Origin: RECM01 sp047921215 | GTDB taxonomy: Bacteria > Bacteroidota > Rhodothermia > Balneolales > Cyclonatronaceae | Direction of reading: 5' to 3' | NCBI GenBank assembly: GCA_047921215.1 | Contig: JBLRWO010000008.1 | Location: 1 to 64,000 of the forward strand | Length of the DNA: 64,000 nucleotides | Part shown: positions 1 through 8,150 of the stretch, piece by piece | How positions within the stretch are numbered: position 1 is the first letter of the stretch | Layout: each line of letters starts with the position of its first letter | The notes under the pieces: model-generated | What the model was told of the DNA's origin: nothing | The model's database searches: none | Seen by the model: only the letters and a program-made list of their open reading frames with translations | Made by a program: the position numbers and the translations under genes

Positions 1-249
1 CGGGCAGTCTACGTGGGCGTAGTGACGGTTCTGGGTCTCATACTCCACGTGCGCCGTGGCGATGGTGATGCCGCGCTCACGCTCCTCAGGGGCGTTGTCG
101 ATCTCATCAAAGGCTTTTGCCTGTCCGCCGTACTTGGTCGACAGTACTTTCGTGATGGCCGCCGTCAGGGTCGTCTTGCCGTGATCTACGTGGCCGATCG
201 TGCCTATGTTTACGTGGGGCTTATCGCGCTTAAATGTTTCTTTTGCCAT
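1..249 (-). CDS. tuf: Elongation factor Tu, N-terminal part (cut by window edge)
   Basis: EF-Tu carries aminoacyl-tRNA to the ribosome as a GTPase. The 83 codons visible start MAKETFKRDKPHVNIG and contain the G1 loop GHVDHGKT (residues 19-26) and the switch I motif RGITI. The ATG at 249 lies 25 bp after the fusA stop, in the classical str operon order rpsL-rpsG-fusA-tuf. The reading frame is open to base 1, so the truncation is due to the window edge only. Identity is certain; the rest of the gene is not visible. Confidence 0.97.
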   Translation of the reverse strand, partial: MAKETFKRDKPHVNIGTIGHVDHGKTTLTAAITKVLSTKYGGQAKAFDEIDNAPEERERGITIATAHVEYETQNRHYAHVDCP

Positions 250-274
250 GATCTTGGGTATTCAAATGCTGGTT

Positions 275-2356
275 TTAGTCTTCTAATATGGTTTTCGCGA
301 CGCTGTCAGGAACAGGAGCGAATTTTTTGAACTCCATGGAGTAAACGGCCCTGCCCTGTGAGAGTGATCTCAGGTGTGTCGAGTATCCGAACATCTCGGC
401 CAGTGGTACTTCGGCGTCGATAACTGTACCCTCAATTTTGTTCTGCATACTGCCTATAACTCCGCGGCGGCTGCTAAGGTCACCCATAATGTCACCCATG
501 TAATCTTCCGGGGTGATCACTTCAACGGCCATAATCGGTTCAAGAAGGATCGGAGCGGCCTTTCGTGCTGCTTCCCGGAAACCGAGTTTGGCACATATTT
601 CAAAACTGAGTGCATCGGAGTCGACATCGTGGTAAGAACCGTCGAATACACGAACACTTACACCTTCAACCGGGTAACTGGCCCTGATCCCATTCATAAT
701 GGCGGCTTTGTATCCATGCTCAATGGCGCCCATATATTCTCTCGGGATGTTACCGCCGGTCACTTCGTTTTTGAACTCAAATCCGGTGTAACCTTCAAGA
801 GGATTAATCTCGAAAGAAATATCAGCGAACTTGCCACGGCCACCTGTCTGCTTTTTGTAGATTTCGCGGTGGGTAACTGATTTTGTAATGGCTTCGCGGT
901 ACGATACCTGCGGTTTGCCAACGTTGGCTTCCACCTTGAATTCACGTTTCAGTCGGTCAACTATAATTTCGAGGTGAAGTTCGCCCATTCCGGCAATGGT
1001 GGTCTGTCCGGTTTCGTCATCCACGCTTACTTTGAAAGTCGGATCTTCTTCGGACAGTTTGGCCAGACCGTTGGTCAGTTTATCGTTGTCGGCTTTGGTT
1101 TTGGGCTCAACGGCTAGTTTGATAACCGGCTCGGGGAAAATCATACGCTCCAATAATATCGGGGCATTTTCAGCGGCCAGGGTATCACCCGTGCGAACTT
1201 CCTTAATACCAACAGCGGCACAGATGTCGCCGGCGTGTACCTGCTTGATATCCTCTTTATGGTTCGAGTGCATCTTGAGCAGGCGTCCAATCCTCTCTTT
1301 TTTACCGGTCACCGTATTGATCACATAAGAACCTGCGTCAAGAGTACCGGAATAGACACGGATAAATGTCAACTTTCCCACATAGGGATCAGTGGCAATT
1401 TTAAATGCGAGTGCTGCAAATGGCTCGTCATAATCGGGCCGGCGGACCATTTTCTTGTCGAAATCACGCGGATCGGTGCCGGTAACCTCTTCCACATCAA
1501 GCGGTGAAGGCATATAGTTGATTACCGCATCCAGCAGAAGCTGAACACCCTTATTTTTGAATGCTGTTCCACAGATCACCGGGTTAATGGCAAGATCGAT
1601 GGTTGCTTTGCGAAGAGCTGCAACAATCTCATCGTTGGAGATTTCCTCTTCCATGAGGTATTTCTCCATCAGGGCTTCGTCGTAGTCGGCAATCGACTCG
1701 ATCATGTTCTTGCGATATTCTTCAGCCTTTTCCACAAGATCAGCCGGGATGTCGGCTTCTTCGTAACTGGCACCAAGAGTGGTGTCATCAAAAATCATCG
1801 CTTTCATGGAGATCAGGTCGACCGAGCCGCGGAAATTCTCTTCGGAACCGATCGGGATCTGAATCGCGATCGGGTTGGCCTTGAGCCTGGTGCGCATTTT
1901 GTCGATCACATTGTAGAAGTCGGCACCGGTACGGTCCATCTTGTTCACAAATGCGATGCGGGGAACGCGGTATTTGTTGGCCTGGCGCCAGACGGTTTCC
2001 GACTGCGGCTGTACAGCACCCACTGCACAGAAAACGGCAACTGCTCCGTCGAGAACCCTCAGCGAACGCTCCACCTCGATGGTGAAGTCAACGTGGCCAG
2101 GTGTATCAATAATATTGATCTTGTGATCTTTCCAGGTGCAGGTAGTTGCAGCAGAGGTGATGGTGATACCACGCTCACGTTCCTGCTCCATCCAGTCCAT
2201 GGTTGCAGATCCTTCGTGCACCTCTCCAAGCTTGTGGGAGATACCGGTGTAAAACAGGATACGCTCTGTAGTCGTAGTTTTACCCGCATCGATGTGAGCC
2301 ATGATGCCGATGTTGCGGGTGCGCTTAAGAGTGTCTATTACTTTGGTGTCAGCCAT
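275..2356 (-). CDS. fusA: Elongation factor G
   Basis: EF-G is the cytoplasmic GTPase that drives ribosomal translocation and, with RRF, recycling. The 693-residue product has the usual full length. Its G1 loop is AHIDAGKT (residues 20-27), followed by the switch motif RERGITI, DTPGHVDF (G3) and NKMDRTGAD (G4). The C-terminal half carries the EF-G domain IV/V signature around REYMGAIEHG. The ATG at 2356 is 17 bp after the rpsG stop and tuf follows after 25 bp, so the four genes very probably share one transcript. It is the ordinary translocase by length and operon position, not a tetracycline-resistance-type or mitochondrial-type paralog. Confidence 0.98.
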   Translation of the reverse strand: MADTKVIDTLKRTRNIGIMAHIDAGKTTTTERILFYTGISHKLGEVHEGSATMDWMEQERERGITITSAATTCTWKDHKINIIDTPGHVDFTIEVERSLRVLDGAVAVFCAVGAVQPQSETVWRQANKYRVPRIAFVNKMDRTGADFYNVIDKMRTRLKANPIAIQIPIGSEENFRGSVDLISMKAMIFDDTTLGASYEEADIPADLVEKAEEYRKNMIESIADYDEALMEKYLMEEEISNDEIVAALRKATIDLAINPVICGTAFKNKGVQLLLDAVINYMPSPLDVEEVTGTDPRDFDKKMVRRPDYDEPFAALAFKIATDPYVGKLTFIRVYSGTLDAGSYVINTVTGKKERIGRLLKMHSNHKEDIKQVHAGDICAAVGIKEVRTGDTLAAENAPILLERMIFPEPVIKLAVEPKTKADNDKLTNGLAKLSEEDPTFKVSVDDETGQTTIAGMGELHLEIIVDRLKREFKVEANVGKPQVSYREAITKSVTHREIYKKQTGGRGKFADISFEINPLEGYTGFEFKNEVTGGNIPREYMGAIEHGYKAAIMNGIRASYPVEGVSVRVFDGSYHDVDSDALSFEICAKLGFREAARKAAPILLEPIMAVEVITPEDYMGDIMGDLSSRRGVIGSMQNKIEGTVIDAEVPLAEMFGYSTHLRSLSQGRAVYSMEFKKFAPVPDSVAKTILED

Positions 2357-2373
2357 TGTGCGTTCGATACTGT

Positions 2374-2841
2374 TTAGAAACGGAAGTGTGCAAAAGCCTT
2401 GTTGGCTTCGGCCATCCGGTGAGTTTCGTCTTTTTTACGTACTGCCCCGCCTTCGTTGTTCGAGGCGTCGATAAGTTCACGCGACAGGCGCGCTGCCATT
2501 GATTTGTCATTTCTGTTCTTGGCAGAGTTGATGATCCACCGCATGCTGAGGGCGGTGCTTCGCTCGGAACGAACTTCGATCGGTACCTGGTAGGTCGATC
2601 CACCAACACGGCGGCTTTTTACCTCAAGAACAGGAGCGGCGTTGGTCATTGCTGTCCGGAAGACCTCGATACCGGGCTTGCCGGTTTTCTCTTCGATGAT
2701 CTCGAATGCCTGATACAAAATTTTTCTGGCCACGTTCTTTTTGCCGTCTTTCATGAGACTGTTGATAAACCGGGTAACCAGTTTATCGGAGAACTGAGGA
2801 TCAGGTTTGATCAGTCTGACTTCGGATTTTCTTCTACGCAT
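2374..2841 (-). CDS. rpsG: 30S ribosomal protein S7
   Basis: S7 nucleates assembly of the head of the 30S subunit and contacts the E-site tRNA. The 155-residue protein begins MRRRKSEVRLIKPD and has the family core LVTRFINSLMKDGKKNVARKI and the beta-hairpin region with RRVGGSTYQVPIEV. Length matches bacterial S7. It starts with ATG 39 bp after rpsL and ends 17 bp before fusA, the conserved str operon arrangement. In E. coli S7 also represses its own operon by binding the rpsL-rpsG gap; with only 39 bp here I cannot tell whether that control exists. Confidence 0.98.
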   Translation of the reverse strand: MRRRKSEVRLIKPDPQFSDKLVTRFINSLMKDGKKNVARKILYQAFEIIEEKTGKPGIEVFRTAMTNAAPVLEVKSRRVGGSTYQVPIEVRSERSTALSMRWIINSAKNRNDKSMAARLSRELIDASNNEGGAVRKKDETHRMAEANKAFAHFRF

Positions 2842-2880
2842 GCTTGCAGGAAATAAAAGTGATCGTAAAAAAGGGGGTAT

Positions 2881-3255
2881 TTATGATTTCGGCCGTTTAG
2901 CCCCGTAGAGGCTGCGGCTGTTGCGGCGTTCTGTTACGCCGGCTGTATCGAGTGCGCCACGGATAATGTGGTAACGAACACCCGGAAGGTCTTTAACACG
3001 GCCGCCGCGGATCAGCACAATGCTGTGTTCCTGCAGGTTGTGTCCCTCACCGGGGATATACGCAGTAACCTCTATTCCGTTGGTAAGGCGCACACGGGCG
3101 ACTTTTCTGAGAGCGGAATTCGGTTTTTTCGGCGTTGTCGTGTAAACACGTGTACAAACACCACGGCGCTGCGGGCAATTTTGTAGCGCCGGAGCGGTGG
3201 TTTTGCTTATTTTCGACTTTCTTCCTTTACGGACGAGTTGTTGAATTGTAGGCAC
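2881..3255 (-). CDS. rpsL: 30S ribosomal protein S12
   Basis: S12 sits at the decoding centre of the 30S subunit. The 124-residue protein has the invariant loop TTPKKPNSALRKVARV (lysines at the streptomycin-site positions unchanged) and the second loop GRVKDLPGVRYHIIRG, then the usual basic tail RSLYGAKRPKS. The start codon is GTG (3253-3255); the encoded N-terminus MPTIQQLVRKGR is that of the family, which fixes the start. It is the first gene of the str operon. A good -7 promoter box lies about 45 bp upstream. Confidence 0.98.
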   Translation of the reverse strand: MPTIQQLVRKGRKSKISKTTAPALQNCPQRRGVCTRVYTTTPKKPNSALRKVARVRLTNGIEVTAYIPGEGHNLQEHSIVLIRGGRVKDLPGVRYHIIRGALDTAGVTERRNSRSLYGAKRPKS

Positions 3256-3299
3256 AGGATCGTTGGTTAATTACCTGATTTCGGTTTTGGCAAAGACTC

Positions 3300-3331
3300 C
3301 AAATATACAAACAAGAAGTGCTTTCTTGCAA
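3300..3331 (-). promoter_or_regulatory. Promoter of the str operon
   Basis: On the minus strand the box TATATTTG (3300-3307) matches the Bacteroidota -7 consensus TAnnTTTG exactly. A TTG (3329-3331) lies 21 bp further upstream at about the -33 position. The box is some 45 bp upstream of the rpsL GTG, giving a short leader. Seen by pattern only. Confidence 0.6.
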
Positions 3332-3462
3332 CCATCGAATACTATTAAAACATCGAAGCGTTACAATTCAACTGTCAGATCGTATTTTAAAGCGAATAAC
3401 TGGGTTCAGAACCCCGTTCAACAGTCTAATTAACGATATATTGATATATATCAGAATATCAT

Positions 3463-5532
3463 TTGAAACTCACCCAATTAACCAATATAAGCGCCAACAG
3501 GCTCAAAGCCCTGTCAGAATCGGGCATTCATACGCCGATAGACCTGCTGCACCTGTTTCCCCGGCGGTACCTTGACCGGTCGAATGTAATTCCGGTCTCC
3601 TTCCTTCAGGGGCAGGGCGAACAGGTTACGGTGGTCGGACGGGTAACCCGCATCAACGAATCCGGTTTTGGGGCAAAAAAGCGACTTGAGGCCGTCATCA
3701 CTGATGAAACGGGCAGTATCACGGCCGTATGGTTCAAAAGGCTGGCATTTTTCAGAAAATTCCTGGCTGCCGGCGATATGGTGGTGCTGTTCGGAAATGC
3801 GAAACAATTCGGTAAAAGCATCTCTGTTGTTCATCCTGAAATCGACAAGGTCGACGATCCCTCGGCCGTCTCAAAACTTACCGGCATTGTACCGGTATAT
3901 CCCGGTACCAATTTTTTCAGTACCACCTACATCACCAGCAATGTGCTGCGCAAATGGGTCAAACAGATACTGAACACCCTTCAGCTAGCCGAATTCATTC
4001 CCGGTTACATCCTGGAGCGTGAAAACCTTCCCGTACGGAACGAAGCCTACCGCATGATCCACTTCCCGGAAGACAACCGGGAGCACCGGTCGGCACTCCG
4101 CCGGTTTAAATTCGAAGAGCTGTTTCTGTTCGAGCTTAGCGTGGCCCGGCTTAAGCAGAATATCCGCGAGAAGCACACCGGGCCCGTTCTCACCGTTCCG
4201 GGCGATTATACGCGCGCGTTTTTCAACGAGGTGCTTCCGTTCGAACTGACAGAAGGCCAGAAATCGGCCCTTTCCGACATCCGCCGCGACGTAACATCCG
4301 GCGTACAGATGAACCGGCTGATCCAGGGCGATGTGGGCTCCGGTAAAACCGTGGTGGCGATCGGAACCATGCTTATGGCCACCGACTCCGGGTACCAGTC
4401 GGTGATGATGGCCCCCACCGAAATCCTTGCCGAACAACACTACAATACCATCTCTGAATATGTAAAACCCCTTGGCATCAATGTGCGCCTGCTGGTCGGG
4501 TCGCAGAAGGCGGCGCTGAGGCGCGACATTCTCAGTGATGTGGCCGGCGGTACCGCCCATATAGTTGTAGGCACCCATGCAGTTATACAGGAAAAGGTGA
4601 CGTTCGCCAACCTCGGTGTGGCCGTTATCGACGAACAGCACCGTTTCGGGGTGGTGCAACGGGCGGTTTTGCAGGACAAGGGCCGCTACCCGCACATCCT
4701 TGTGATGAGCGCCACGCCGATCCCGCGTTCGCTGGCGCTCACCCTGTACAGCGACCTCGACCTGAGCATCATCACCGGGCTGCCGGGCGGACGCAAACCG
4801 CCCGTAACGGCCGTACGCAGCGATCAGAAACGCGAAGATGTGTATACATTTATTGAGAAAGAGCTTCATGACGGTGGCCAGGCTTATATCGTGTACCCGC
4901 TGGTCGAGGAGTCGGAAGCGCTTGACCTGAAGGATGCCACCCTGGGCTTCGAACAGATCAAATCGCGCTTCCCGGATTTTGAAGTCGGCCTGCTGCACGG
5001 TCGGATGAAAAGCGACGAAAAAGACCAGGTGATGCGGGCATTCAAAGACAACGAACTGCAGATCCTGGTCTCGACCACCGTGATCGAAGTCGGTGTGGAT
5101 GTACCCAACGCATCGGTAATGCTGGTGGAGCACGCCGAGCGGTTCGGGCTGTCGCAGCTGCATCAGCTGCGCGGGCGCATCGGCCGGGGCGTGCGCCAGA
5201 GTTACTGCATCCTGATGGCCGACTTCAGGCAGAGCAAGGATGCCAGAACCCGGCTGGCAACCATGGCCGAAACCAACGACGGTTTCAAAATTGCCGATGT
5301 TGACCTGAAGCTGCGCGGACCCGGCGATTTTCTCGGAACCAAGCAGAGCGGCCTGCCCGAATTCCGAGTAGCCGACATCATCGAAGACCAGTCGCTGCTT
5401 GAAACCGCCAAACAGATTGCCTGGGATTTGATTGACCGCGACTCGGAACTTGAACTTCCTGAGCACCTGAGTTTAAAACGGGTATTTCTGCCCTACCTGG
5501 AGAAAAAGAGCAAGTTTTATTCGATGGGATGA
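3463..5532 (+). CDS. recG: ATP-dependent DNA helicase RecG
   Basis: RecG remodels stalled replication forks and branch-migrates Holliday junctions. The 689-residue product has the RecG wedge/OB domain (about 1-190), Walker A GDVGSGKT (289-296), the DEQH box (390-393) followed by RFGVVQR, the motif MSATPIPRSLALTLYSDLD, and the C-terminal helicase half with RGRIGRG and the family TRB region (GPGDFLGTKQSG). Length matches the family (E. coli RecG is 693). The start codon is TTG at 3463; no in-frame ATG gives a better N-terminus. It is divergent from the str operon and has no obvious operon partner. Confidence 0.96.
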   Translation: MKLTQLTNISANRLKALSESGIHTPIDLLHLFPRRYLDRSNVIPVSFLQGQGEQVTVVGRVTRINESGFGAKKRLEAVITDETGSITAVWFKRLAFFRKFLAAGDMVVLFGNAKQFGKSISVVHPEIDKVDDPSAVSKLTGIVPVYPGTNFFSTTYITSNVLRKWVKQILNTLQLAEFIPGYILERENLPVRNEAYRMIHFPEDNREHRSALRRFKFEELFLFELSVARLKQNIREKHTGPVLTVPGDYTRAFFNEVLPFELTEGQKSALSDIRRDVTSGVQMNRLIQGDVGSGKTVVAIGTMLMATDSGYQSVMMAPTEILAEQHYNTISEYVKPLGINVRLLVGSQKAALRRDILSDVAGGTAHIVVGTHAVIQEKVTFANLGVAVIDEQHRFGVVQRAVLQDKGRYPHILVMSATPIPRSLALTLYSDLDLSIITGLPGGRKPPVTAVRSDQKREDVYTFIEKELHDGGQAYIVYPLVEESEALDLKDATLGFEQIKSRFPDFEVGLLHGRMKSDEKDQVMRAFKDNELQILVSTTVIEVGVDVPNASVMLVEHAERFGLSQLHQLRGRIGRGVRQSYCILMADFRQSKDARTRLATMAETNDGFKIADVDLKLRGPGDFLGTKQSGLPEFRVADIIEDQSLLETAKQIAWDLIDRDSELELPEHLSLKRVFLPYLEKKSKFYSMG

Positions 5533-5543
5533 GGTTGGGAACG

Positions 5544-5598
5544 GTAGAACAGTAGAACAATAGAACAGTAGAACAGTAGAATAGGGAACAATAGAATG
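5544..5598. repeat. 8-bp tandem repeat, unit GTAGAACA
   Basis: About seven consecutive copies of GTAGAACA and close variants (ATAGAACA, GTAGAATA, ATAGAATG; one copy is 7 bp) are visible directly after the recG stop. Confidence 0.9.
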
Positions 5599-5765
5599 GG
5601 GAAGTGTTTTTTTGCATAATCAGGATATTTATCCGGGGTTTTTGAACGGGCATGTTTGGGAGTTAGGGATCTACGGAGCAATTGAGCAATTGAGTTTGGA
5701 AGCGGGGTTCAGTAGTGCCACTTTTGCCCCACACCTTCTAACTTCTGCTTTTTGCCATTTGCCTG

Positions 5766-5800
5766 TCTTGTGTCTTGTTTCTTGTTTCTTGTGTCTTGTT
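5766..5800. repeat. 7-bp tandem repeat, unit TCTTGTK
   Basis: Five perfect-length copies of TCTTGTT or TCTTGTG stand head to tail about 90 bp upstream of the following membrane-protein gene. Confidence 0.9.
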
Positions 5801-5889
5801 TTAGTTTGCTGGGGCATTTATTCCGGGAAAACCCTATCATTTTGCAAACCTTTTTACACACAGGCATTAAAACGCAGACTGAATGTACC

Positions 5890-6438
5890 ATGGTTGTAAC
5901 CACGGAACAATTTGACGAATACCTGACGGAGCAGGAACTGCGCGGCATACAGATCCTGGTCGGTGCCCTTGTTGTTGGTGCACTAATGTTTGCACTTGTT
6001 GTGATTGCGATGCTTGCAGGTATACTGGATATGTCGGGCACGATAACCGTACAGATACCCTTTACCATTCTGGCCGTGGTGGTTATCATTGCCACACTCG
6101 CCGGGTTGTATGCCTCGGTCGTATTGCCCGACCGGACTATTCAAAGACGGTTCGCCCGGACGGCTTACGACGATACAGGTACGTGGCAGCACACAGCCGG
6201 GCGGCAACTCAATGCCGTAAGGACGGGATACATCCTTCAGTTCGCGGTTATTGAAGGTATTGCGTTTCTGGGCCTGACGTTCAACCTGCTGGCAGCAATG
6301 AACGGTTACGGACTCGAATCATGGGTTGTCTGGACAAACTTTCTGCCCGCAATTCTTCTGATTCTCCGGCTGAGATCGGCTTTTCCGACCCGGGACAGGG
6401 TACTGGAAATTCACAGGATATACTCACGGCTTGTCTGA
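5890..6438 (+). CDS. Four-helix integral membrane protein of unknown function
   Basis: I do not recognise this 182-residue protein. It starts with a short polar segment (MVVTTEQFDEYLTEQEL) followed by four hydrophobic segments, roughly residues 20-46 (VGALVVGALMFALVVIAML), 54-82, 115-138 and 146-163, so it should sit in the inner membrane with both ends on the same side. Upstream in-frame codons run into the 7-bp repeats, so I chose the ATG at 5890. The flanks on both sides carry short tandem repeats. No operon partner and no motif that suggests a substrate or activity is seen. Confidence 0.7.
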   Translation: MVVTTEQFDEYLTEQELRGIQILVGALVVGALMFALVVIAMLAGILDMSGTITVQIPFTILAVVVIIATLAGLYASVVLPDRTIQRRFARTAYDDTGTWQHTAGRQLNAVRTGYILQFAVIEGIAFLGLTFNLLAAMNGYGLESWVVWTNFLPAILLILRLRSAFPTRDRVLEIHRIYSRLV

Positions 6439-6483
6439 ATTAGCTTGACCGCTTGAACGACGCAATTAATGAATAACTAAACA

Positions 6484-6507
6484 ACAGAATTACAGAATTA
6501 CAGAATA
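6484..6507. repeat. 8-bp tandem repeat, unit ACAGAATT
   Basis: Three head-to-tail copies (ACAGAATT, ACAGAATT, ACAGAATA) lie 45 bp after the membrane-protein stop codon. The rest of the 284-bp gap 6439-6722 shows only a 60-codon frame with no coding character. Confidence 0.85.
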
Positions 6508-6722
6508 TCCGAATAATTGAATGTTGGCGGGAGTTTTATCTGAGCTGAACCGGTCCGGAGAGCTGCTCCGCCCGAATCCTATCCAGGTCACATCTATAAA
6601 AATGAACAGAGCAGCCTGCAGCACTTTGCCTCACGGATTCGTACTTATTATTAAAGCCCGGCTTCATTATTTCAGCCCGGCAGCATTTAATTCAAGCCAA
6701 TGAGTACCGCAACGGAGTCATT

Positions 6723-7988
6723 ATGCGCAGGATTTACCTTACCATTGCCACAACCCTGATTTTTCTACTTACTTTATCTGCATGCGATGTAACAGATCCG
6801 GGCCAGACCGACATCAGGGAACGACAATTGCCTCGCGAACTATCGGCCCAGGAAAAGCTCCTGGTGGAGGGCAGCAACGATTTCGCCTTCCGGCTGCTGC
6901 ACAAGCTGCTTGAAAAGGAACCTGATGACAGCTTTTTCGCCTCCCCGCTTAGTATTTCGACCGCGTTTGCCATGGCCATGAACGGGGCCGACGGGGATAC
7001 ATACGATCAGATACGTGATTTTTTCGGTCACCGTGGGCTCACGCGCGACGAGATCAACAAAGCCTTTCTTCAGCTTATCGTACTGCTCACCACGCTCGAC
7101 GAACAGGTGCGCTTCGATATCGCCAACTCGGTGTGGTACCGCGAAGGGTACCCGGTGCTTCAGGAGTTTCTGGATGTAAATAAAGAATATTTTGACGCCG
7201 AAGTGCGTCCCCTCGATTTCGGCCGTCCCGATGCACCCGATATCATCAATGCGTGGATCAACGAGAAAACAGAGGGGCTCATCGAGGAGATGATCGACGA
7301 GATTGGCCCCGATGTAATCATGTATCTGATCAATGCCATCTATTTCAATGGCGACTGGACGGTGCAGTTCGATCCGGATGACACCCACGATCAGCCCTTT
7401 ACCCGAAGTGACGGATCAAAAACAGAGGTGCCCATGATGAAGGTAGCAGACAAATTCCGCTACCACATCGATGATGAGTGGACCGCCCTCGACATGTGGT
7501 ACGGCGACGCGGGATTCTCATTCACAGCCCTGATGCCAACGGCCGGAGCGGATGATGGCGGCCTCGACCTTCTGGCCCATGAACTGACCCATGCCCGGTT
7601 TGAATCGATTACATCAAACCTGAAGTCAGACACCATGAACGTGTACATGCCCAAATTTGAGATCGACTACGAAATCGAGAAATTCCCCCGCGACCTGATT
7701 GAAATGGGGCTGACCATTCCCTTTACCGGCGGGCTGGCCGATTTCACAAAAATCACCCGGGAGGACCCGCTGGTTATCTCCGATGTACTGCACAGGGCCG
7801 TGATCAAGCTGGATGAGGAGGGAACAGAGGCAGCAGCAGTAACGGTGATTGAATTCACACGCATAACCAGTGTCGGCGGAGGCCCATCACGATTGACCAT
7901 CCGTCTCGACCGCCCGTTCCTGTTCTTTATTCGCGAGAATACATCGAACACGATACTGTTTATGGGGAAATACGACGGCAGTTCATAA
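6723..7988 (+). CDS. Lipoprotein serpin (serine protease inhibitor family)
   Basis: Serpins trap proteases through an exposed reactive-centre loop. The 421-residue product begins with a lipoprotein signal (LLTLSAC, Cys21), so it is probably anchored in an outer or inner membrane leaflet. The serpin core runs from about residue 50: NDFAFRLL, then FASPLSISTAFAMAMNGA, the strand YLINAIYFNGDW, the hinge EEGTEAAAV (365-373) and the carboxy signature RPFLFFIRE (397-405). The short-side-chain hinge is what an inhibitory serpin needs. The scissile position falls near residues 379-382 (TRIT), so Arg or Ile may be P1; I cannot place it exactly. It stands alone between unrelated genes. Confidence 0.93.
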   Translation: MRRIYLTIATTLIFLLTLSACDVTDPGQTDIRERQLPRELSAQEKLLVEGSNDFAFRLLHKLLEKEPDDSFFASPLSISTAFAMAMNGADGDTYDQIRDFFGHRGLTRDEINKAFLQLIVLLTTLDEQVRFDIANSVWYREGYPVLQEFLDVNKEYFDAEVRPLDFGRPDAPDIINAWINEKTEGLIEEMIDEIGPDVIMYLINAIYFNGDWTVQFDPDDTHDQPFTRSDGSKTEVPMMKVADKFRYHIDDEWTALDMWYGDAGFSFTALMPTAGADDGGLDLLAHELTHARFESITSNLKSDTMNVYMPKFEIDYEIEKFPRDLIEMGLTIPFTGGLADFTKITREDPLVISDVLHRAVIKLDEEGTEAAAVTVIEFTRITSVGGGPSRLTIRLDRPFLFFIRENTSNTILFMGKYDGSS

Positions 7989-8150
7989 TCACAGCATAAA
8001 ACTACAGATCTGAAAGCCAGCTATAAAGCTCTTGAGCTGTTCAGCTGTTGTGTATTGCAATCAGCAGGTGCAGTGGCTCAAATGCAAAGGATCATATTTG
8101 CAGATATCAGCGGAAATCAGATTACAGTTTATTGATTCAGTTGCTTCAGT

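Larger units (their letters stand above)
5533..5889. other. Gene-free stretch rich in short tandem repeats
   Basis: This 357-bp gap after recG holds no convincing gene. It contains three unrelated short tandem repeats: an 8-bp unit at 5544-5598, a second 8-bp unit (GAGCAATT) present 2.4 times at 5676-5694, and a 7-bp unit at 5766-5800. Reading frames crossing it are low-complexity translations of the repeats. No clear promoter box is seen. Confidence 0.7.

Noticed and set aside
3985..5466. 493-codon open frame antisense to recG
   Set aside because: Exact shadow of recG in the complementary frame, His/Gln-rich composition, no recognisable domain.
6521..6703. 60-codon frame before the serpin gene
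   Set aside because: Low protein character and no similarity to anything I know.
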